NCBI GenBank assembly: GCA_002291955.1
Contig: DBBA01000047.1
Location: 1 to 5,121, forward strand
Direction: 5' to 3'
Length of the DNA stretch: 5,121 nt
DNA from: Rhodobacteraceae bacterium UBA996
GTDB lineage: Bacteria; Pseudomonadota; Alphaproteobacteria; Rhodobacterales; Rhodobacteraceae
Every line of letters begins with the position of its first letter. The stretch's first letter is position 1. Positions 1 to 5,121 of this stretch are shown in pieces. Both the position numbers and the translations under genes were made by a program. The notes below the pieces were generated by a model, which was not told the origin of the DNA, did no database searches, and was given only the letters and a program-made list of their open reading frames with translations.

Positions 1-672
1 CGGGCGCTTCCGGTTGCCCGCCGCTGGATCGAGACGGGGCGATCCGCGCATGCCGGCGCCATCGCGGCCTGCGGGGCCGATGCCACCTGCCGTGCTGCGG
101 CCGACGCTGCGCGCACGGAGGAGTTGCGGGAACTCGCGGCCATTCTGGACCTTGATCCGGTCCGACGGGCGCAGGCGCAGCTCAACCGCATGGGGTGCGA
201 TGCGGGTTCCGTGGACGGGCAGCCCGGACCCCGGACGCGCCGGGCGCTCGAGGCGGCGTCCCGACATGCGGGGGCGGAGCTGGACTTTGCCGCCCTGTCC
301 GATGCGGCGGCGGTGGATGCCCTGTTCGCCGCAGGACCGGGCAGTTGCTCGGTCCTGGCCGGGGGGCTGCGCGACCCGGACGTGCTGATGGGACCCTGGG
401 ACCTGCGGCTGCAATGCGCGGGCGCCCGTGCCCGGAGCGGCCGGATCGACGTGCGCCACGTCTCGGACGACGGCCAGCCCAACGGCCCCGCGGGGATTGC
501 CCGCAAGTTCGGCTGGCACACGCTGGTGCCGGACGCCGATGGCGCGACGCTGACGATCCGCTGGGCCGATGAAGCGCCGACGGTGATCCGCCTGGTCCCG
601 GGGGCGCGTCCGGACGACGTGCAGGCCACCGGACCCGAGGACGGCTGCACCACCACAGTCCGCCGTGGGTGA
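1..672 (+). CDS. 3' part of a gene for a peptidoglycan-binding-like, cysteine-containing protein (5' end outside window)
   Basis: The frame is open from base 1 to the TGA at 670-672, giving 223 visible residues with no stop, so the start probably lies upstream. The first ATG-like option inside is a TTG at 124, with a purine run directly against it and no proper ribosome-binding spacing, so I do not use it. The first 40 residues are Ala-rich and include a Cys-x5-Cys pair (codons 70 and 88). From about 169 to 260 the protein resembles a PG_binding_1 repeat (AQLNRMGCDAGSVDGQPGPR, then RRALEAA). The last 90 residues form a predicted beta-rich domain opening with GPWDLRLQC. Four Cys codons (196, 346, 415, 646) match those of the downstream caspase-linked protein in order and spacing, so the two are paralogous in this part. 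The four cysteines suggest a disulfide-bonded periplasmic protein, which is inference. Whether the missing N-terminus carries a caspase or another domain cannot be seen. Moderately sure of the gene, unsure of function. Confidence 0.75.
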   Translation, partial: RALPVARRWIETGRSAHAGAIAACGADATCRAAADAARTEELRELAAILDLDPVRRAQAQLNRMGCDAGSVDGQPGPRTRRALEAASRHAGAELDFAALSDAAAVDALFAAGPGSCSVLAGGLRDPDVLMGPWDLRLQCAGARARSGRIDVRHVSDDGQPNGPAGIARKFGWHTLVPDADGATLTIRWADEAPTVIRLVPGARPDDVQATGPEDGCTTTVRRG

Positions 673-730
673 TGGCATGACGCATCCGTCCGGACCTGCG
701 GTTCCGTTCCAGGGCGCGCGCAGCGCCGTC

Positions 731-1414
731 ATGCGGCTGGTCCTTGCCCTGATCCTGATGCTGGCGCCGATCCCCGCGCTGGCGGCCAAGTCGCTGGCGC
801 TGGTCATCGGGAACGACAGTTATGTCGAGGTCCCGGTTCTGCAGAAGGCGCGGGCGGATGCGCAGGGCTATGCCGCGCATTTCCAGGCGCTGGGGTTCGA
901 GGTGACGCTGGTGCTCGATGCGAGCGGCCGCGCGATGGACGAGGCGCTGGCGGGCTTCTACGACCGGATCGCGCCCGGCGACACGGTGGTGTTCGTGTTC
1001 TCGGGGCACGGGTGGAGCGACGGGCGGCAGAACTTCCTGCTGCCGACCGACATCCGCGCGCAGGGGTCGGAGACGCTGCTGGCGCGGGAAAGCGTAGCCT
1101 TGCGGAACGGCGTGAACGGCGTGGTGGACGAGATCGCGTTGCGCGGGCCCGGCCTGACGGTCGCGATCATCGATGCCTGCCGGAACAACCCGTTCCAGCC
1201 GCCCCCCGGTGCGCGGTCGGTGGGGCTGGCCCGCGGGCTGGCGCCGGAAGCGGCGCCGACGGGCACGTTCCTGGCGTTTTCCGCCGGGGCGGGGCAGACG
1301 GCGCTGGATCGGCTGGGGGATGACGACGGGGCGTCCTATTCGGTGTTCACCCGGCATTTCCTGGCGGAACTGGCCAAGCCGCAGGACCTGCAGGCGGCGT
1401 TCAAGGCGACCTAG
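731..1414 (+). CDS. Caspase/metacaspase-like cysteine protease domain (peptidase C14 type), exported
   Basis: This 227-residue product begins with a compact signal peptide, MRLVLALILMLAPIPALAA, which is why I prefer the ATG at 731. In-frame GTG 665 and ATG 677 (4 nt after the upstream stop) would add 22 or 18 residues ahead of it; none of the three has a clear Shine-Dalgarno. The mature part starts KSLALVIGNDSY, the typical first strand of caspase-like proteases. The catalytic dyad is visible: His93 in VFVFSGHG (codon 1007) and Cys150 in VAIIDACRNNPF (codon 1178). The FLAFSAGAGQTA segment and SVFTRHFLAEL helix follow, as in the family. Family members cleave proteins after basic or acidic residues; the substrate here is unknown. 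The signal peptide suggests a periplasmic or surface role. The product stops at a TAG before the last helix and strand of the domain, so stability without read-through is doubtful. Spacing suggests co-transcription with the gene upstream. Confidence 0.8.
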   Translation: MRLVLALILMLAPIPALAAKSLALVIGNDSYVEVPVLQKARADAQGYAAHFQALGFEVTLVLDASGRAMDEALAGFYDRIAPGDTVVFVFSGHGWSDGRQNFLLPTDIRAQGSETLLARESVALRNGVNGVVDEIALRGPGLTVAIIDACRNNPFQPPPGARSVGLARGLAPEAAPTGTFLAFSAGAGQTALDRLGDDDGASYSVFTRHFLAELAKPQDLQAAFKAT

Positions 1415-1420
1415 GCCGAG

Positions 1421-2293
1421 GTGAACCGTCTGGCCGCGACCGTCGGCCACCCGCAGCGCCCGGCGTATTATGACGAGGTCGTGGGGCTTGCCTGCCTGTC
1501 GGGGTCCTGCGCGCGGGCGCCCGAGGGGACGGCGGCGCCCGAGCCGACCGCGGCCGCACCATCGCCGCAAGAGACCGCCGCCCTTGCCCTGCCGCAGCCG
1601 TTCCGGCTGGGCGCGGATACGGCGGCTCCGCAACCGGCCGCGCAAGCGACCCCGCAACCCGTTGCGCAGCCTGTGGCGCAGCCGTCCGCGCCACAGGCGC
1701 CCGCGCCCCAGCCCGTGGTGCAGGCGCAACCGCAGGTCCCCGCGCCCGATCCGGTCGCGCTGGCGGCGGCCACGCAGTCCGAGCTAACCCGGATCGGCTG
1801 CCACCCCGGCCCCGCCGACGGGCGCGACACCAATGCCACGCGCGCCGCCCTCGCCCGCTTTGCTGCCGGGTCAGGCCGGACCGTCGCGCTGCCCGCCTAT
1901 GGCACGGCCGAGATGCTGGACCTGGCGCGGGCCGAGACGCGGGCGGTGTGCAGTGCGGCGCTGCTGCATGCGTTCCTGCCCGAGATGCTGACCGGCACCT
2001 GGGATTTCACGCTGGTCTGCGGGCCGGGCACGGTGGCGCCGGGCCTGACCGTGACCGGCCGCTTCACGTTGCAGCATGTCGGCGGCGGCAGCTTCAACGG
2101 GCAGGTGGTCAACTCGATCGGCGAGCGCGGGACGCTGCAGGTGCAGACCATCGACAGCGACCTGCATGTGAACACGACGTGGTCGGACGGGACCAATTCG
2201 GTGATGTCGATGTGGCCGCATGCCAGCGAGATGCGGCTGGACGGGATCGAGGAGAACGGCTGCGTGGTGGCGATGCTGCCCGCGGCGTTCTGA
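1421..2293 (+). CDS. C-terminal half of the caspase protein: Pro/Ala/Gln linker, PG-binding-like repeat and four-Cys beta domain
   Basis: If translated on its own it could start at GTG 1421, 6 nt after the TAG, giving 290 residues, but no Shine-Dalgarno and no signal peptide support this. It is in the same frame as the caspase half and most likely its continuation. Residues 1-20 complete the caspase fold. Residues about 40-115 (1538-1765) are a low-complexity Pro/Ala/Gln linker with short PQPVAQP-like repeats, typical of flexible envelope linkers. Residues about 119-170 resemble a PG_binding_1 repeat (SELTRIGCHPGPADGRDTNA). Residues 191-290 are a predicted beta-rich domain with GTWDFTLVC, GRFTLQHVGGGSFNGQV and a final NGCVVAML strand. 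Cys127, 177, 200 and 281 correspond to the four cysteines of the upstream gene with spacings of 50, 23 and 81 residues (50, 23 and 77 there). I know no firm name for the last domain; binding to cell-wall or envelope polymer is a guess from the PG-binding-like repeat. Confidence 0.65.
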   Translation: MNRLAATVGHPQRPAYYDEVVGLACLSGSCARAPEGTAAPEPTAAAPSPQETAALALPQPFRLGADTAAPQPAAQATPQPVAQPVAQPSAPQAPAPQPVVQAQPQVPAPDPVALAAATQSELTRIGCHPGPADGRDTNATRAALARFAAGSGRTVALPAYGTAEMLDLARAETRAVCSAALLHAFLPEMLTGTWDFTLVCGPGTVAPGLTVTGRFTLQHVGGGSFNGQVVNSIGERGTLQVQTIDSDLHVNTTWSDGTNSVMSMWPHASEMRLDGIEENGCVVAMLPAAF

Positions 2294-2320
2294 AGGGAGC
2301 CGCGGGGCCAGCGTCGGGCG
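2294..2320. other. Short gap between convergent genes
   Basis: The caspase frame (ending 2293) and valS (stop codon 2321-2323 on the minus strand) converge here with 27 nt between them. The gap holds no U-tract and no compact GC hairpin, so I see no intrinsic terminator for either gene. Termination may be Rho-dependent or lie within the neighbouring coding sequence, which is inference. Confidence 0.6.
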
Positions 2321-5121
2321 TCAGGCCATCGCGGCGAGGCGGTCCAGCGCGGCGCGCAGTTTCGCGGCTTCCTCGGCCCGGGCGGCGGCGGCCTCGCGGG
2401 TTTCCTCCACTACCTCCTCGGGGGCACTTTCGGCGAACTTGGGGTTCGACAGGCGCCCGTTCAGCCCCGCGAGTTCCTTTTCAAGCTTTTCCAAGGCTTT
2501 GGCCAGCCGTCCCTGTTCGGCGGCCACGTCGATCACGCCTGCCAGCGGCAGGGCGAACAGCGCCCCTTCTGCCGGGATCGTGACCGCGCCCTTGGGCACC
2601 GATGCGGCATCGTCCAGCCGTTCGACCCGTGCGATCCGCTGGATCAGCGCCGCGTTGCGGTCCCAGGCGGCGCGGGCATCCGGCCCCGCCTCGATCCGCA
2701 ACAGCGGCAGTTGCAGGCCCACCGGCACATGCATCTGCGCGCGGGCCGACCGGATCTCCTCGATCAGGCCGATGACCCAGGTCATCTCGCGGTCCGCCGC
2801 GGGATCCACCAGGTCCGCGCCCTGGGTCGGCCAGTCGGCGTGGACCAAGAGCTTCGCGCGGGTCGCGGTCTGGCCCCACAGGTCCTCGGTCACGAAGGGC
2901 ATGAAGGGGTGCAGAAGGACCAGGCACTGGTCGAGCACCCAGGCCATGGTGGCCTGCGTTTCCGCGCGTGCGCCCGCATCGTCGCCGGACAGCAGGGGCT
3001 TGGCGAATTCGATGTACCAGTCGCAGACCCGGCCCCAGACAAAGGCGTAAAGCCCGTTCGCCGCGTCGTTGAAGCGGTAGGCGGTCAGTGCGCTATCCAC
3101 CGCTTCCCGCGCGCGGCCCGTCTCGCCAATGATCCAGCGGTTGACGGTCTGCGTGGCCGCGGGGGGCGTGGCCGACGGGGTGCGCCCCTCGAACACGCCG
3201 TTCATCTCGGCAAAGCGGAAGGCGTTCCACAGCTTCGTGCCGAAGTTGCGGTAGCCCGCGATGCGGTCCTTGGACAGCTTCAGGTCGCGGCCCATGGCGG
3301 CCATGGACGCGAGCGTGAAGCGCACCGCATCCGCGCCGAAATCGTCGATCAGGTCGAGAGGGTCGAGCACGTTGCCAAGCGACTTCGACATCTTCTTGCC
3401 CTTCTCGTCGCGGACAAGGGCGTGGACATAGACATCGCGGAACGGCACCTGACCGACCACGGCCAGCTGCATCATCATCATCCGGGCGACCCAGAAGAAG
3501 ATGATGTCGAACCCGGTGACGAGGACCGAGGTCGGGAAGTAGCGGCGCAGTTCCGGCGTGTCGTCCGGCCAGCCAAGCGTGCCGATCGGCCAGAGACCCG
3601 AGGAGAACCAGGTGTCCAGCACGTCGGGGTCGCGCCAGACGGGGTTAACCCCAAAGCTGTCGAGGAACCCATCCACTTCAGTTTCACTTGCGAGTATCGT
3701 GTAACCGTCGAGGTAAAGTAGGTCGAGCAGCTTCCGGGCCTCGGCTTCATTGTCGGCGCAGACTTGAATGAGCAGCCTGTCTTCGTTCAGGCGAACCGAA
3801 CCGGGCAAGAGGTCAGCGGCCCGCCTAAAGTGATCGAGGCCTTCCTGCTCCGAAGGATAGAAGCCATACCACACCGGGATCTGATGCCCCCACCAGAGCT
3901 GGCGCGAGATGCACCAGGGCTCGATGTTTTCCAGCCAGTGGAAATACACCTTCTCGTGGCTCGCGGGCAGGATGCGGGTCCGGCCGTCGCGGACGGCGTC
4001 CAGCGCGGGGCCGACGATCCGGGCCGAATCCACGAACCACTGGTCGGTCAGCATCGGCTCGATCACGACCTTGGACCGGTCGCCGAAGGGCTGCATGATC
4101 TTCCTGGCTTCCACGAGCGGGACCATGGTGGGCGTATCGCCCACCCTACCCTCGGCGTCGTCCTGTAGGGTGGGCAATTTGCCCACCTTCCGCCCCAGTC
4201 GCGGGTCGTCGGGCGTGGTCATCACTGCCAGACCTTCGGCGGTGATATGGTCCACCACGCGCTTGCGCGCCTCGAACCGGTCAAGGCCCCGCAGGCCGTC
4301 GGGGACGAGGTTGATCGCGTCCACAGCATCATCAGAAAGAGAGATTTCCCCCCGTGCCACCGCGCCTGCGATGGCCGCAGCTTCCGCATACGGGGCGCCG
4401 TCCGTGCGCATCTGCGCCTTCGTATCCATCAGGCGGTAGCACGGGATGCCTGCGCGCTTGGCCACCGCATAGTCGTTGAAGTCATGCGCGCCGGTGATCT
4501 TGACCGCACCCGACCCGAAGGCGGGGTCAGGGTATTCGTCGGTGATGATCGGGATGAGGCGGCGGTGCTCCTTCGGCCCCACCGGGATTTCACACAGCTT
4601 GCCCACGATGGGCGCATAGCGCGCGTCGGACGGGTGGACGGCCACGGCGCCGTCGCCCAGCATCGTCTCGGGCCGCGTCGTGGCGATGCTGATGTAATCC
4701 CGCACCTCGCGCAGGGTGACGTTCCCCTCGGCGTCACGCTCGACGTATTCGTATGTCGCGCCACCCGCGAGCGGGTACTTGAAGTGCCACATGTGGCCAT
4801 CGACCTCGGTGCTTTCCACCTCGAGGTCGGAAATTGCGCTCTCGAACGCCGGGTCCCAGTTCACCAGCCGCTTGCCGCGGTAGATCAGGCCCTTGTCATA
4901 GAGGTCGCAGAACACGCGGATGACGGCGTCGTGGAAGTTGCCTTCCTCGCCCGCCGGTGCCCCCGGGGCGCCCGACATGGTGAACGCTTCGCGCGACCAG
5001 TCGGCGGAGGCCCCCAGCCGTTCCAACTGCGCGCGGATGTTGCCGCGCGACTTGCGCTTCTGCTCCCACACCAGCGCGGTGAAGTCGTCGCGGGTGAAGT
5101 CGGTGCGGCGGCGGTTGGTCT
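2321..5121 (-). CDS. valS: Valyl-tRNA synthetase (5' end outside window)
   Basis: ValRS charges tRNA-Val with valine in the cytoplasm and edits mischarged threonine. Reading on the minus strand, 932 residues are visible, and the frame continues through the right edge (TNRRRTDFTRDDFTALVWEQ), so GTG 5071 is not the real start. The N-terminal HIGH motif lies outside. Visible in order: RQLERLGASADWSR-type core, here AQLERLGASADWSREAFTM; the CP1 editing domain with TTRPETMLGD (4652-4681); GDRSKVVIEPMLTDQWF; WCISRQLWWGH (3884-3916); DVLDTWFSSGLWP; KMSKS (3380-3394); the anticodon-binding helices with LLHPFMPFVTEDLWG (about 2880-2930); and the C-terminal coiled coil (about 2324-2530) typical of ValRS. 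Stop is TGA at 2321-2323. Unusual points are an in-frame palindromic repeat (4127-4187) and a low-GC variable segment (about 3643-3875). All visible core motifs are intact, so the enzyme should be functional. It converges with the caspase gene across 27 nt and is probably functionally unrelated to it. Confidence 0.97.
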   Translation of the reverse strand, partial: TNRRRTDFTRDDFTALVWEQKRKSRGNIRAQLERLGASADWSREAFTMSGAPGAPAGEEGNFHDAVIRVFCDLYDKGLIYRGKRLVNWDPAFESAISDLEVESTEVDGHMWHFKYPLAGGATYEYVERDAEGNVTLREVRDYISIATTRPETMLGDGAVAVHPSDARYAPIVGKLCEIPVGPKEHRRLIPIITDEYPDPAFGSGAVKITGAHDFNDYAVAKRAGIPCYRLMDTKAQMRTDGAPYAEAAAIAGAVARGEISLSDDAVDAINLVPDGLRGLDRFEARKRVVDHITAEGLAVMTTPDDPRLGRKVGKLPTLQDDAEGRVGDTPTMVPLVEARKIMQPFGDRSKVVIEPMLTDQWFVDSARIVGPALDAVRDGRTRILPASHEKVYFHWLENIEPWCISRQLWWGHQIPVWYGFYPSEQEGLDHFRRAADLLPGSVRLNEDRLLIQVCADNEAEARKLLDLLYLDGYTILASETEVDGFLDSFGVNPVWRDPDVLDTWFSSGLWPIGTLGWPDDTPELRRYFPTSVLVTGFDIIFFWVARMMMMQLAVVGQVPFRDVYVHALVRDEKGKKMSKSLGNVLDPLDLIDDFGADAVRFTLASMAAMGRDLKLSKDRIAGYRNFGTKLWNAFRFAEMNGVFEGRTPSATPPAATQTVNRWIIGETGRAREAVDSALTAYRFNDAANGLYAFVWGRVCDWYIEFAKPLLSGDDAGARAETQATMAWVLDQCLVLLHPFMPFVTEDLWGQTATRAKLLVHADWPTQGADLVDPAADREMTWVIGLIEEIRSARAQMHVPVGLQLPLLRIEAGPDARAAWDRNAALIQRIARVERLDDAASVPKGAVTIPAEGALFALPLAGVIDVAAEQGRLAKALEKLEKELAGLNGRLSNPKFAESAPEEVVEETREAAAARAEEAAKLRAALDRLAAMA
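4127..4187. repeat. 61-bp imperfect palindrome (REP-like element) inside valS coding sequence
   Basis: Two 23-nt arms (4127-4149 and 4165-4187) are inverted copies matching at 20 of 23 positions, around a 15-nt spacer. Each arm is itself a hairpin: GGTGGGCG-TAT-CGCCCACC (4127-4145) and GGTGGGCAATTTGCCCACC (4169-4187). The inner GCCCACCCTAC (4139-4149) and GTAGGGTGGGC (4165-4175) pair perfectly over 11 bp, so either two small hairpins or one large one can form. The three differences between arms lie in the small loops, so stems are kept. GTAGGGTGGGC...GCCCACC units resemble dispersed repetitive extragenic palindromes of proteobacteria, from memory and unchecked. Here the element is translated: it covers 21 valS codons (4127-4189) without a stop, in the variable stretch between the editing domain and GDRSKVVIEP. 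Confidence 0.8.

Larger units (their letters stand above)
731..2293 (+). pseudogene. Caspase-family protease with peptidoglycan-binding-like tail, interrupted by an in-frame TAG
   Basis: One reading frame runs from the ATG at 731 to the TGA at 2291-2293, broken only by TAG at 1412-1414 (codon 228 of 520). Residues on both sides belong together. The caspase domain before the stop ends ...LQAAFKAT, and the continuation AEVNRLAATVGHPQRPAYYD is the usual last part of bacterial caspase-like domains (a helix, then a T/G-x-QxP turn). CAG to TAG, a single C-to-T change replacing Gln, is the simplest origin. Order of parts in the intact protein: signal peptide, caspase domain (about 20-255), Pro/Ala/Gln-rich linker (about 270-345), PG-binding-like repeat (about 349-400) and a beta domain with GTWDFTLVC (about 420-520). 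Alternatives are two separate proteins, amber read-through, or a sequencing error. Neither half shows decay such as frameshifts, so the lesion would be recent. Confidence 0.65.

Noticed and set aside
124..126. TTG as the start of the first gene, with GGAGGAG next to it
   Set aside because: The purine run directly touches the TTG, leaving no ribosome-binding spacing, and the frame is open further upstream to base 1.
182..1729. A 515-codon open frame on the minus strand opposite the caspase region
   Set aside because: It is Arg/Gly/Pro-rich with no recognisable domain, as expected for the antisense of a very GC-rich gene. The plus strand encodes clear caspase motifs over the same bases.
2294..2340. 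Possible bidirectional terminator between the convergent genes (GCCGCG ... CGCGGC, and GGCC repeated)
   Set aside because: The potential stem arms are short with a loop of about 26 nt, and no T-tract follows on either strand.
1948..2583. A 211-codon plus-strand frame crossing the convergent junction
   Set aside because: It runs out of frame through the end of the caspase tail and antisense through valS, has no motif, and has the Arg/Ala/Gly-rich composition of a shadow frame.
2711..3721. A 336-codon plus-strand open frame opposite valS
   Set aside because: valS on the minus strand has unmistakable synthetase motifs across this whole stretch. The plus-strand product is His/Arg-rich antisense sequence with no domain.
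4127..4187. The valS palindrome as a transcription terminator or operator
   Set aside because: It lies in mid-coding sequence with no T-run and is far from either end of the gene. A dispersed repeat explains the nested symmetry better.

Overview
The window is very GC-rich (mostly about 70% or more by eye). Its valyl-tRNA synthetase looks alphaproteobacterial, and together these suggest a Rhodobacteraceae-type organism (Rhodobacter/Paracoccus relatives). This is inferred from composition and protein style, not from a database match.

Layout: positions 1-2293 hold plus-strand genes for apparently exported proteins. First comes the 3' part of a gene (1-672) that runs off the left edge. It encodes a peptidoglycan-binding-like module followed by a small cysteine-containing C-terminal domain. 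Next is a caspase/metacaspase-like protease (peptidase C14 type) with a signal peptide and a visible His/Cys dyad. Its reading frame is cut by a single TAG at 1412-1414 and then stays open in the same frame to 2293. The downstream half supplies the end of the caspase fold, a Pro/Ala/Gln-rich linker, and the same peptidoglycan-binding-like plus cysteine module seen in the first gene. The natural reading is one 520-residue protein broken by a nonsense mutation (or sequencing error, or read-through). Two adjacent genes therefore share a paralogous C-terminal module with four cysteines at nearly identical spacing.

Positions 2321-5121 are the minus-strand gene for valyl-tRNA synthetase (valS), convergent with the caspase gene across a 26-nt gap. 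It lacks its N-terminus, including the HIGH region, which lies beyond the right edge. The editing-domain motif, KMSKS, the anticodon-binding region and the C-terminal coiled coil are present. Inside valS is a 61-bp imperfect palindrome (4127-4187) that looks like a dispersed REP-like element carried in frame as coding sequence. There is also a low-GC variable segment (about 3643-3875) in the catalytic domain.

No RNA genes, CRISPR arrays, insertion sequences or convincing promoters/terminators were seen. valS is housekeeping and probably unrelated in function to the exported caspase cluster. The most unusual items are the split caspase gene, the duplicated four-cysteine module and the palindrome embedded in valS.
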